Shown piece by piece: positions 35,908 to 44,287 of a stretch of 64,000 nt of DNA; within the stretch, counting starts at the first letter, position 1, and the number at the start of each line of letters is the position of its first letter. A model generated the notes under the pieces. That model made no database searches. It was not told the DNA's origin and saw only the letters and a program-made list of their open reading frames with translations. The position numbers and the translations under genes are program-made. The DNA is from an uncultured Chthonomonas sp. (GTDB taxonomy: Bacteria; Armatimonadota; Chthonomonadetes; Chthonomonadales; Chthonomonadaceae), in assembly GCA_903919615.1 (NCBI GenBank), contig CAIXIX010000086.1, forward strand, positions 1 through 64,000. Reading direction: 5' to 3'.

Positions 35908-37008
35908 TCATACAACGTTAGGTGTTGAAACGGTAACCTGTTTTGGGAACACCGTGGGCATGTTCGCATCATTCACCCGCAGAATACGCTTCAAGTATGG
36001 AGACAAACTCGTGAGCTGAACCGCTACTCCTGTTATCCGCGCACGGTTGTTCAGGTCTAGAAGCGCACCAAGACCCTCTCCATCTACGCTCACGACACCC
36101 TGCAGGTCAATTCTAACCTGGGAAGCTCCATCAAACGCCGTATCGATGGCAGCATAGAACTGATCAATTGGGCCCCGTACGAGATCGCCGATAACGGTGA
36201 CATCAGCTGAACCGCCCGCACTCCGTACCGAAGTGCTGCCGCTGCCGCCCGGACGATGTGTTAGCATCATGAATAGCTCCCGAAGGATGCTTAGGCCAAA
36301 AAACCAGAAATCCCGATTGTACCGTTTCCAGAGTCGGGTTGGGTCCAGAGCGAGGCGATGAAACCACTCAAGCCCACGATGCTGCATCCACACCGGAGCG
36401 CGCGTCGCCTCTCCAGCCAGAAAGTCGAAGGTTCCTCCTACTCCCATGCAAACCGGGACATCCTTCAGATCTGCGCGGTGCCGGTGAATCCACTTTTCCT
36501 GCTTCGGGTTGCCGAACGCAACAAATAAGATATCCGGCTTTACAGAACGGATCGCAGCGACTACATCGTGGGAAACCTGCTCCAGTTCGTCTGGCAGGGG
36601 GGAGAGGCAGCCACAAATAATTATCCCGGGATAGTCGGCGTGAAGCCTCTCGGCCGCTTTTTGGGCCACCTGTTCTCGGGCTCCCAGCATAAAAATGCGG
36701 TATCCATGCTTCGCGGCAAGGGCGGCGATTTCGGGCACGATGTCGGCTCCAGCGACGCGTTCCGGCAGCGGCGATCTCAGCGCACGAGCCGCCCATACAA
36801 CGGGCATGCCATCGGGAGTGACGAGATCGGCGGAAAGTAGGATTGAACGCAGCTCTTCATCGTGAAGGGCATTTACAAGGAAGTCGGTATTAGCTGTGGC
36901 AACCTGATGGAAGCCGCCAATCTTTACAAAGTTGTCGATCTGGTGGAGTGCTTCCGGCCGGTTGAGGCGGTCGATAGGAGTGCCAAGAATACAGACAGTT
37001 CTGCGCAT
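35908..37008 (-). CDS. WecG/TagA/CpsF glycosyltransferase fused to a STAS domain
   Basis: A 366-residue protein. Residues 1-250 are a GT26 enzyme with TANTDFLVNAL, TPDGMPVVWAARAL, FVAFGNPKQEKWI and GVGGTFDFLAGEATRAPVW. Such enzymes transfer ManNAc(A) or a related sugar onto a lipid-linked intermediate. After a Gly/Ser linker (about 252-267), residues 268-358 form a STAS domain like anti-sigma-factor antagonists (VRIDLQGVVSVDGEGLGALL). The usual phosphorylatable Ser of DSSG is replaced by Glu: D309-G-E311-G. The fusion suggests glycan synthesis under control of a partner-switching system. The Shine-Dalgarno is distant from the ATG at 37008. Confidence 0.88.
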   Translation of the reverse strand: MRRTVCILGTPIDRLNRPEALHQIDNFVKIGGFHQVATANTDFLVNALHDEELRSILLSADLVTPDGMPVVWAARALRSPLPERVAGADIVPEIAALAAKHGYRIFMLGAREQVAQKAAERLHADYPGIIICGCLSPLPDELEQVSHDVVAAIRSVKPDILFVAFGNPKQEKWIHRHRADLKDVPVCMGVGGTFDFLAGEATRAPVWMQHRGLEWFHRLALDPTRLWKRYNRDFWFFGLSILRELFMMLTHRPGGSGSTSVRSAGGSADVTVIGDLVRGPIDQFYAAIDTAFDGASQVRIDLQGVVSVDGEGLGALLDLNNRARITGVAVQLTSLSPYLKRILRVNDANMPTVFPKQVTVSTPNVV

Positions 37009-37215
37009 AAAATAAATAGGTCTCCGCGCAGTTCAGCGCAGAGGGTGTAACGCCCCGGTATGAAAAAGATATTGTGCTTGCCGCACTCACCAAGTTCCTA
37101 AATTATGCCATCAAACAGGCTCGTGAACATCAGAAGTCCCAAAACCCGTCCTAAGGGCAGGTAGAATCAAGGTCTGTGAAGCCTACAATATGAGAACAGG
37201 ACCTCTGGCTAGACT

Positions 37216-38184
37216 ATGTTTTCAAGTTTTACAAATATGAGACATAAAATCGCGGCTGCGCTTACCCTCGGGCTGACCCTGGGCCCCGGTTCGTGCAATC
37301 GCTGTTTGGCTCAACAGGTCGTTCCCAATGCTCCTTCGGCATCTTCGGTTGCTAGCCCTGCCGCGACTGCAGAGACCTATCGGCTGAGAGTTGAAAACGA
37401 GTTGTATGGCAGAGTTGAGGCGAGTTTCGATGGCGGGAAGAGCTACATCCTGCTTGGCCGAGTGACGCATCCAAGCACCGCAGTGGTAAGCGACGCCAGC
37501 GTGTCACCGGGCAGCGTTCTGCGTGCGAGCTCCGAAGGCATTGCGGCTACCACGTGCGCGGGCTCCATCATAAAAATTCGGCCCGCACTCGCTGCGGCCT
37601 CCGCTGCGGCAACTCGACAGAAGGATGTCGAAATTATAACGAGCCTTTCGTCATCGAAAGGAGTGTTCGCGAAGCTGCTTCCGCCCGTCGGCAGCACGGT
37701 GCTGCTGCACCGGCCAGAGCACACACCGGGACCGTTTCCTGAAGGCTACACGCTGTCTCCTGGAGATGCTCTCGTTGTAGTGGTGTCAATTCCACCGCCG
37801 GGACCGGTTAGTGATGTTATCGGCGCGGGTCGCGAAATCACGTGGCAGCACTCGGTTCGTGCACAGTTGGAGAGTATCGCTGCAGAATACAGTGAGAGTG
37901 CAATTATTCGGGCAGAATCTGAGAAGAGAAAGGTGACATCAGGCACGCTTACTCTCCGGCCAAATCTGTCGCCGGATGAGCCCGATACCGTTCTCGCAGT
38001 AACCTATCTTATCGACGACGTTCCCGTTTGCGCAAGGACTACGGCGCCTTATCTGTTCGGCTGGGATACAACCACGGTCTCGGACGGGGAGCATGTAATA
38101 GAGGTTAGGGCGTTAAGCTCCAGTGGGAGCGTGATTACGCGGACCCGCTATCTTATTGTAGTGAAGAACTCGAAGGGCTCGTAA
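37216..38184 (+). CDS. Secreted protein of unknown function with C-terminal Ig-like domain
   Basis: A 322-residue protein with an export signal (KIAAALTLGLTLGPGSC). The start could be the ATG at 37216 or at 37237, and neither has a good Shine-Dalgarno. The centre is Ser/Ala/Val-rich beta structure. Residues of about 235-315 (TVLAVTYLIDDVPVC, then GWDTTTVSDGEHVIEVRAL) look like a bacterial Ig-like/Big_9 carbohydrate-contact module. The last 32 bases overlap radA tail to tail. Confidence 0.65.
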   Translation: MFSSFTNMRHKIAAALTLGLTLGPGSCNRCLAQQVVPNAPSASSVASPAATAETYRLRVENELYGRVEASFDGGKSYILLGRVTHPSTAVVSDASVSPGSVLRASSEGIAATTCAGSIIKIRPALAAASAAATRQKDVEIITSLSSSKGVFAKLLPPVGSTVLLHRPEHTPGPFPEGYTLSPGDALVVVVSIPPPGPVSDVIGAGREITWQHSVRAQLESIAAEYSESAIIRAESEKRKVTSGTLTLRPNLSPDEPDTVLAVTYLIDDVPVCARTTAPYLFGWDTTTVSDGEHVIEVRALSSSGSVITRTRYLIVVKNSKGS

Positions 38185-39598
38185 CGAGCGCAGGCACAAT
38201 TGCATCGAGCACGTTTGCGACGCTAATTACCTCAACGCCCGCAATGCCGCCGTCTGGAAGCTTGCTCGCATTATGGCGCGATATTATCGCTCGGTTGAAT
38301 CCCTGCCTCGCAGCTTCGCGGAGGCGCTTTTCGATTTGCGAGACTCCTCGCACCTCTCCGCCAAGGCCAACTTCTCCCAGGAGGATCGTCGAGGTGTGAA
38401 CCGGCTGTTCTCGAAAATTTGAGATGATTGCCATTGCCGCGGCAAGGTCTGCTGCCGGTTCTAGCACCTTTATGCCGCCCGCGACATTAACATAGGCATC
38501 CTGCTCGGCAAGTTTGAACCCGAGCCTCTTTTCCAGTACGGCCAGGATCATGTTAACGCGGTTGGGATCTATTCCATTGACGGTTCTGCGCGGGCTTGCC
38601 AGATTGGACCGCGATACAAGCGCCTGTACCTCAATAAGAAGCGCGCGGCTGCCCTCCATTACGGACGTGACGGCAGATCCTGCTCCGCCGGCAGCTCGCT
38701 CCGAAAGGAGAACGGCGGAGGGATTGTCTACACCCTCGAGCCCGGTCTCGCGCATTTCGAAAATGCCAAGCTCATCCGTCGAACCAAATCGGTTCTTCAC
38801 TGCACGCAACAGGCGATAGGCATGGTATCGATCGCCCTCGAAACTTAGGACTGTATCTACCACATGCTCCAGCACCCGCGGACCTGCTAGCGAACCCTCC
38901 TTGGTAACATGCCCAATGAGTACCACGGGAACTCCGACTGTCTTGGCGTACCGCGCGATGAGATGCGCGCAGGCGCGAACCTGGCTGACGGATCCCGGGG
39001 CGGAATCTAATGCAGAATCGTATATTGTCTGAATGCTATCCACGACTACGAGGGAGGGTTTTGTGGTTTCGATCTGGCCGAGAATCAGCGAGACCTCGGT
39101 TTCGATACTCAAAAGCAGCGCGGGGGATTCGGCTCCAAGGCGGCCGCTGCGCAGCCTGATCTGCTGCGTACTCTCTTCGCCAGAGATGTAGAGCACCTTC
39201 GAGCCGGTTGCCGCGGGCGCATTAAGGGAGTTGGCAAGCTTGGCTGCGACCTGCATCAGGAGGGTAGACTTGCCGATGCCCGGGTCGCCGCCAACCAGAA
39301 TGAGGCCACCGGGAACGATGCCGCCACCGAGCACGCGGTCGAATTCACCTATACCTGTAATTAGCCGCTCAACCGATGCCATCTCGACTTCGGTGATCGG
39401 CACCGGTGCAGTGCTGCTGGAAATTCTGCGGCTCGCCTGACTGCGAGAGCTCGCGCCTGCTCCGGGAACGCTCTTTTCCCGAACCATAACCTCTTCAACC
39501 AGCGAGTCCCAGGCATCACACTCCGGGCACCGGCCCATCCATTTGAGAGAGTCGTGACCGCACGTCTGGCATATGTAGTGTGTCTGCAGCCTGGACAT
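38153..39598 (-). CDS. radA: DNA repair protein RadA/Sms
   Basis: A 481-residue full-length RadA, a branch-migration helicase in recombination. It has the zinc finger CQTCGHDSLKWMGRCPEC, Walker A GGDPGIGKSTLL, Walker B SLVVVDSIQT, the KNRFGSTDELGIFEM motif that defines RadA, and a C-terminal Lon-like domain. It begins seven bases after der on the same strand, so the two are probably one operon. AAGGG lies ten bases before the ATG. Confidence 0.96.
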   Translation of the reverse strand: MSRLQTHYICQTCGHDSLKWMGRCPECDAWDSLVEEVMVREKSVPGAGASSRSQASRRISSSTAPVPITEVEMASVERLITGIGEFDRVLGGGIVPGGLILVGGDPGIGKSTLLMQVAAKLANSLNAPAATGSKVLYISGEESTQQIRLRSGRLGAESPALLLSIETEVSLILGQIETTKPSLVVVDSIQTIYDSALDSAPGSVSQVRACAHLIARYAKTVGVPVVLIGHVTKEGSLAGPRVLEHVVDTVLSFEGDRYHAYRLLRAVKNRFGSTDELGIFEMRETGLEGVDNPSAVLLSERAAGGAGSAVTSVMEGSRALLIEVQALVSRSNLASPRRTVNGIDPNRVNMILAVLEKRLGFKLAEQDAYVNVAGGIKVLEPAADLAAAMAIISNFREQPVHTSTILLGEVGLGGEVRGVSQIEKRLREAARQGFNRAIISRHNASKLPDGGIAGVEVISVANVLDAIVPALVTSPSSSSLQ

Positions 39599-39604
39599 CC
39601 GTCG

Positions 39605-40975
39605 TTAGCCCTTCTCCTGCTCCTTGTTTTCCGCTTTCCGCGCCTGAATGCGGAGTGGTGTGCCCTCGAAGGGGTACGTGAGGCGAATCTGGTTTTCGAT
39701 ATAGCGCTTGTACGAGAAGTGCATCAGGTTTTCGTCGTTGCAAAACATCATGATGGTTGGCGGCTGCACACGCGGCATCGTCGCGTAGTAGACCTTAAAC
39801 GGTCTGCCATGCTCAACCAGAGGTCGGCGCTCCGTCGCATCGCGTATCAAGCGGTTCAGTTCGCCTGTTGGGATGCGAAGCGCGTGGTTTTGCGCCGCGG
39901 TGATCGCCGTTTCGATCGCGTGGCGAACGCCGAAACGTTCTTTTGCTGAAACGAAAACGAGTGGCGCATACTCAAGAAACGGGCAGTCCTTGCGGAACTG
40001 CTCGGTAAATTTCTCGATCTTTGCCCGATCCGGGCGGCGCTGAATGCCCTTATGATAGACAACACCGGGATCCACTAGGTCCCACTTGTTCACGACAATG
40101 ATGCAGGCTCTGCCCGCCTCCTGCGCCATGCCAGCGACGCGTTTGTCGCCATCCATAACCCCGGTCGAGGCATCGATAACAACCATACCGACGTTACTGC
40201 GCTCGAGCGCTGTCTGAGCCCGCATGACCATGTAGTATTCGACGGTGCCCTGTATCTTGCCGGCTCTGCGTATTCCGGCGGTATCCAGTAGGACGAGCTT
40301 CTGGCCGTCCCACTCAAAGTTGGTGTCGATCGTATCACGCGTTGTGCCTGGAATAGGGCTGACGATGACGCGCTCTTCACCGAGGATCGAGTTCAGCATG
40401 GAGGACTTGCCAACGTTGGGCCGGCCAATCAACGCCAGTCTGATTGCATCCTCGTCGTCGTCCTTGAAGTCGAAATCCGCCGGGAAGTGCGCGACGACAA
40501 TGTCGAGCAGATCGCCTACGCCATGGCCGTGTACTGCGGAGACCGTGTGGATGTCGCCAAGCCCAAGCGCGTAGAACTCTGCGGCATCCATTAGCAGGCG
40601 AGGGTTATCCGCTTTATTAACTACAACCAGGACCGGGCGTGGAGAGGCGCGCAGAACTTCGGCAATATCCTGATCCGTAGAGGTCATGCCATCGGCAGCA
40701 TCTACCACAAACAGAATAACGTCGGACTCCTCCATGGCAATTTGGGCTTGAACTCGAACCTGGACTGCAAGGGGATCGGTTTCGTTCAGGATGATTCCGC
40801 CCGTATCGATAACGGTGAACTCCTGGCCGCGCCATTCAACTTTATGATACAGACGATCGCGTGTGATGCCGGGCGTGTCTTCGACAATGGCGACACGCTG
40901 CCCTATTAGGCGATTAAAAAGGGTGGATTTGCCAACGTTGGGTCTTCCAACTACGGCGACCACGGGACGGGACAT
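39605..40975 (-). CDS. der: Ribosome biogenesis GTPase Der (EngA)
   Basis: A 456-residue protein with two consecutive GTPase domains. Domain 1 has GRPNVGKSTLF, DTGG and NKAD; domain 2 has GRPNVGKSSML, DTAG and NKWD. A C-terminal KH-like domain follows (VYYATMPRVQPPTIMMFCND). It acts in 50S subunit maturation. GGAG lies seven bases before the ATG. Confidence 0.97.
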   Translation of the reverse strand: MSRPVVAVVGRPNVGKSTLFNRLIGQRVAIVEDTPGITRDRLYHKVEWRGQEFTVIDTGGIILNETDPLAVQVRVQAQIAMEESDVILFVVDAADGMTSTDQDIAEVLRASPRPVLVVVNKADNPRLLMDAAEFYALGLGDIHTVSAVHGHGVGDLLDIVVAHFPADFDFKDDDEDAIRLALIGRPNVGKSSMLNSILGEERVIVSPIPGTTRDTIDTNFEWDGQKLVLLDTAGIRRAGKIQGTVEYYMVMRAQTALERSNVGMVVIDASTGVMDGDKRVAGMAQEAGRACIIVVNKWDLVDPGVVYHKGIQRRPDRAKIEKFTEQFRKDCPFLEYAPLVFVSAKERFGVRHAIETAITAAQNHALRIPTGELNRLIRDATERRPLVEHGRPFKVYYATMPRVQPPTIMMFCNDENLMHFSYKRYIENQIRLTYPFEGTPLRIQARKAENKEQEKG

Positions 40976-41493
40976 GCTCAGACTCCATTTCTGGCTCCCC
41001 GTACCGCACTGGTCTTTTATCTTGCGGCTATACCGGGGGAGGCGCGCTCAAGGTCTCATGCGCGCTAAGTGTATGGGTGACAACTGGTCTTATTTGATTC
41101 ACGATATGTTTGCGGTTTAGAGGCTACATCTGAGTATCGTGCGCGCGAGAATCGCTATTACATGTGGAACAGTAACTGATTGTACCATCACTTAGCCGAT
41201 GATGGAAGGGAATACCGCGGATCAGCCTGTTGCACGTAACATGCAAAGTTGCGTTCGTGACACAATTCGACGGGCAAAAAGGCAGGTCTGAGAGAAACCA
41301 GTGTCGAAACTCTACACTGCGTGTTTAACATCCGGTTGTGGCGCCAGTTGCTGCGACCGCTGCGTTAGCTAACTGTATGTCGATCTTGGCGACAAGCTCG
41401 TAAACGGTAGGGTCGCCGCTTGCTGCGACCGCGCATCCTGGTTTACCTTGGTCAGCCAGGCTAGAATCACTGGATTGGAGCAATCTTTCAGTT
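40976..41493. other. Divergent intergenic region, der / oxidoreductase
   Basis: About 520 bases with no protein-like frame. It should hold the der promoter on the minus strand. Near the + strand gene there is TAGAAT at 41462-41467 with a poor -35. A 13-base direct repeat TTGCTGCGACCGC occurs near 41350 and again near 41421. The function of this stretch is otherwise not apparent. Confidence 0.35.
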
Positions 41494-42732
41494 ATGAGCA
41501 GTGCAAACGGGCGTGTAGGTTTAGGTTTTATTGGAGTTGCTGGCAGGGGCTTTGGCGCTCACGTGAAAACATTCAGCACCTTTGCGGATGTGGATCTCGT
41601 CGCCGTCTGCGACGTGTACCAACCGCATATTGATAGAGCCATCGAATTTAGTGGTGGGAAGGCCAGGGCCTATACCGACTACCGCGAACTGCTCGCAGAT
41701 CCGGCGGTAGACGCTATTGTCATCGCTACTCCACCGCACTGGCATGCGCTCATGACCCTTGATGCTCTCGAGGCAGGCAAGGATGTCTACTGCGAAAAGC
41801 CTATGTGCCGCTTCCCGGTTGAAGGGAAGCTGATGACCGATTACGCTCACAAGCTGGGGCGTATCACTCAGGTAGGTACGCAGATCCATGCAACAGAGAA
41901 CTACCATAAATGCGTGGACGTTGTTCGAAGCGGCGCACTTGGAAGAATAACTGCGGTTCGTAACTTTTGTGCGATGAACGATAATTCTGAGGGTCTAGGA
42001 ACTCCGCCGGATGAGGCAGCGCCATCTAATCTCGATTGGGATAAGTGGATTGGCCCCGCGCCCGAAGTTCCGTTTAACACGGGTCGCTTCAGAGATGGAA
42101 TGCATCGGTACTTTAAGGATTATGTGGATAGCTGGCTGCATGAGCTCGGCCCGCATATCGTCGATCTGCCCTTCTGGGCTCTTGAACTGGGCTGCCCGAC
42201 AGCAGTCAGCGCTTCTGGCGGTCGGTACGCGACCTCCAGCATTGCAGATGTGCCGGACACCTTCGATGTACTCTGGGAGTTCCCGGACATGATTATGACC
42301 TGGTCCCTGATGCAGGCCTCCAGCTTCAACTTCGGCGTCGGCGGCCCGGGAGGCGGCAGACGTCTTGGCATCGTATTCGATGGCACCGAAGGCACATTGC
42401 TTGCAAACTACGGGCTTTGCCAGGTTCTGGATAAAGAGGGCAATGTCGTGGAAGGACGGGAGTATCCCGTCGCCGCACCGCCATCCCCAGGACATGAGCG
42501 CGAGTTCATTGATGGTGTACTGAATCGCACAGAGTGCTCGTGCAGCTTCGCAAACCATCTGCCGATGCACACTGCGCTTAATCTTGCGCATATCTCACTA
42601 AAGCTCGAGCGAAAACTTCACTGGGATGCCGCGGCATGGCAGGTTCCTGGCGATGCCGAGGCCAACGCCCTCATCACGCCCGCGTACCGGGATGGCTATA
42701 GCCTGGATCCGTACATTGCGCGGCGCGGATAG
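41494..42732 (+). CDS. Gfo/Idh/MocA family oxidoreductase
   Basis: A 412-residue NAD(P)-dependent sugar or polyol oxidoreductase. The Rossmann segment VGLGFIGVAGRGFGAHV is followed by AIVIATPPHWHALMTLDAL and DVYCEKPMCR, where the conserved EKP is seen. The C-terminal domain carries LHELGPHIVDLPFWAL, whose His is a usual catalytic position. There is no signal peptide, so it is cytoplasmic, unlike the Tat-exported relative at 61430-62734. GGAG lies 13 bases before the ATG, which is long. The substrate is unknown; context suggests a plant-derived sugar derivative. Confidence 0.9.
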   Translation: MSSANGRVGLGFIGVAGRGFGAHVKTFSTFADVDLVAVCDVYQPHIDRAIEFSGGKARAYTDYRELLADPAVDAIVIATPPHWHALMTLDALEAGKDVYCEKPMCRFPVEGKLMTDYAHKLGRITQVGTQIHATENYHKCVDVVRSGALGRITAVRNFCAMNDNSEGLGTPPDEAAPSNLDWDKWIGPAPEVPFNTGRFRDGMHRYFKDYVDSWLHELGPHIVDLPFWALELGCPTAVSASGGRYATSSIADVPDTFDVLWEFPDMIMTWSLMQASSFNFGVGGPGGGRRLGIVFDGTEGTLLANYGLCQVLDKEGNVVEGREYPVAAPPSPGHEREFIDGVLNRTECSCSFANHLPMHTALNLAHISLKLERKLHWDAAAWQVPGDAEANALITPAYRDGYSLDPYIARRG

Positions 42733-43109
42733 GTCTTTGAGGTCAGCGATGTCTGTGAAGTTGGTGAGGTTTTGCAGGCGACGGCGCCTCCATCCGGAGG
42801 CACCGCTTGGGGACGGGCGTCACTTGCCCCCAGATACGTTCTGCCCCGAATTACCGCAATAGCCCCTGGAGCCCGCCTGTCCCCAGGCGGCTAGCTCTCA
42901 GCACCGGCAACCCTCCGGTAATAACCGCAACCCGCCCCTGGGCGTGTCGCATTCGGCTCAACTTATCAGGGTTTCAAATGTTGTTCCGTGTGGGGACACG
43001 CGGTCTCCTTCGGCGTTTGCGTTCGCCGGAGGCGATCAGGGTTTCAAAGGTTGTTCCGCGGTGGGGGCAATGCGCTCCTTCCGGTTGCGTAGCCGCTGTC
43101 ACTACACCA
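42733..43109. other. Convergent intergenic region with clustered hairpins
   Basis: No protein-like frame. Several short perfect hairpins are present: GCCTCC-ATCC-GGAGGC (42786-42801) and CCGCCTG-TCCC-CAGGCGG (42873-42890). CTCCTTCGGCG pairs with CGCCGGAGG around 43015-43032. A 70-bp tandem duplication overlaps the last one. The region lies between two convergent genes and may act as a 3' barrier for both. Confidence 0.5.
42965..43095. repeat. Imperfect 70-bp tandem duplication
   Basis: ATCAGGGTTTCAAA begins at 42965 and again at 43035. Each copy continues with TTGTTCCG, a G-run and a CTCCTTC block. The second copy is diverged at its end. It is intergenic and of unknown function. Confidence 0.65.
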
Positions 43110-43165
43110 TTACCCACTTACCCACTTACCGACTTACCCACTTACCCACTTACCCACTTACCCAC
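43110..43165. repeat. 8-bp tandem repeat (TTACCCAC)n
   Basis: Seven units of TTACCCAC, one with C to G (TTACCGAC at 43126-43133), flanked by an 11-bp direct repeat ACACCATTACC at 43104-43114 and 43168-43178. On the minus strand the unit is GTGGGTAA. Four successive GGG runs with 5-base loops meet the G-quadruplex consensus. The array overlaps the 3' end of the propeller glycosidase gene and provides its TAA stop. Confidence 0.85.
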
Positions 43166-44186
43166 TTACACCATTACCTATTTTTACGAACTGATCCAGA
43201 TTGTCCGGTGATAGTGGCAGGTCGATCCATGCCAGGCCGATGCTGTTTCTCATGTTGGAGATGCTGTCGCCACCGGGTGCATCGTAGATAATTCCCAGCT
43301 TGGTCCCGATACGGCCGACCGCTGCCATGCCGATGCTCCGCTTAGACCAGGTGCAACTTTCGCCATCTACAACAACCGCTTTGTTCGCCGGGTCCCAGTT
43401 GTTAATGTCCTGGGTCCAGTAAACCCAGATGGAATCCCGAAACTCTCCCTCCTCCGCGATGCCAACGTGGTTGGTGAACACAAACCAGGTTGCGCAGCTC
43501 TCTTCGTAATAGACAGCCGCGTTCTCGATCTGCTCCTCCAGTGGAACGATCGGCTCTGCATCCGGCTGCCATCTGCTATCCAGATCGTGCGTTCGCGCCA
43601 GCGCCAGAGTTCGCTTCACCAGGCCGTTCGAGTTTGTGGCGGCGCTAAAGAACATAATGTATTCATCGTCAACCTTCAATATATGCCCCGGGTTGCAGGC
43701 GCCTTCGTAGTAGGTTCCAGGTTCTGTTTTAAATGGGCGCAGGTCGTAGCGCTTGATCCATGGGCCGTATGGACTGTTAGATTCGGCTTTGAGGTTTTCG
43801 TAGGGCATTGCGGGGATGCGATTCGGCGCCGGCGATGTCTGTTCGCAAGCCACATAGAAGAAGTGCCACTTACCGTTCTCGAAGAAGGTCGCGCCATACC
43901 CGGCGTAAGCAGAATCTGGCATTCCCGGCTGACCGAGTTCCAGGATGGGACCGCGAACCTCCCAGTTCACAAGGTCCGAGCTAGTGGCGTGGCAGCATCG
44001 CCAACCCTCCGGTCCGGCGCCGTCGTAGAAGATATGAAACGTGCCGTCGGTCTCAAACACCCACATGTCGCGCGCACAAAGATAGTCGCACTGATCGGGC
44101 TGCGAACCATACGGAAGCACTACGCCATGATCCTGGATGCGCAAGCGGATGTTGGCGGTGGGTCTGCCGTCGAGATAAGATTGCAT
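43158..44186 (-). CDS. Five-bladed beta-propeller glycosidase (GH43/GH130-like)
   Basis: A 342-residue intracellular protein with the ATG at 44186, six bases after AAAGGAG; a longer reading adds nine residues. Repeated blade motifs are visible: DMWVFETDGTFHIFYDGAG, GYGATFFENGKWHFFYVACE and VDDEYIMFFSAATNSNGLV. Acidic residues suited to catalysis are present, but which family (GH43, GH32-like or GH130) cannot be fixed by eye. Its last four residues (GVSG) and stop codon are encoded by the 8-bp repeat array, so the original C terminus has been replaced or extended. Confidence 0.75.
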   Translation of the reverse strand: MQSYLDGRPTANIRLRIQDHGVVLPYGSQPDQCDYLCARDMWVFETDGTFHIFYDGAGPEGWRCCHATSSDLVNWEVRGPILELGQPGMPDSAYAGYGATFFENGKWHFFYVACEQTSPAPNRIPAMPYENLKAESNSPYGPWIKRYDLRPFKTEPGTYYEGACNPGHILKVDDEYIMFFSAATNSNGLVKRTLALARTHDLDSRWQPDAEPIVPLEEQIENAAVYYEESCATWFVFTNHVGIAEEGEFRDSIWVYWTQDINNWDPANKAVVVDGESCTWSKRSIGMAAVGRIGTKLGIIYDAPGGDSISNMRNSIGLAWIDLPLSPDNLDQFVKIGNGVSG

Positions 44187-44221
44187 TGTGTTCTCCTTTG
44201 CCAATGCACTCAAAACCGAAT

Positions 44222-44260
44222 AAAAAGGCGCCGATTGCTGTGTGAACAGCGATCGGTGCC
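44222..44260 (-). terminator. Rho-independent terminator of the aminopeptidase gene
   Basis: On the minus strand a 15-bp stem with two G-U pairs and loop TCAC is followed by TTTTTA. It lies 28 bases past the end of the M1 aminopeptidase gene and separates it from the glycosidase gene. Confidence 0.85.
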
Positions 44261-44287
44261 TCGATTATCGTCGCACAGGGCTAGCGA

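Noticed and set aside
43110..43165. Possible CRISPR array
   Set aside because: The unit is only 8 bp with no spacers and no cas genes; it is a simple tandem repeat.
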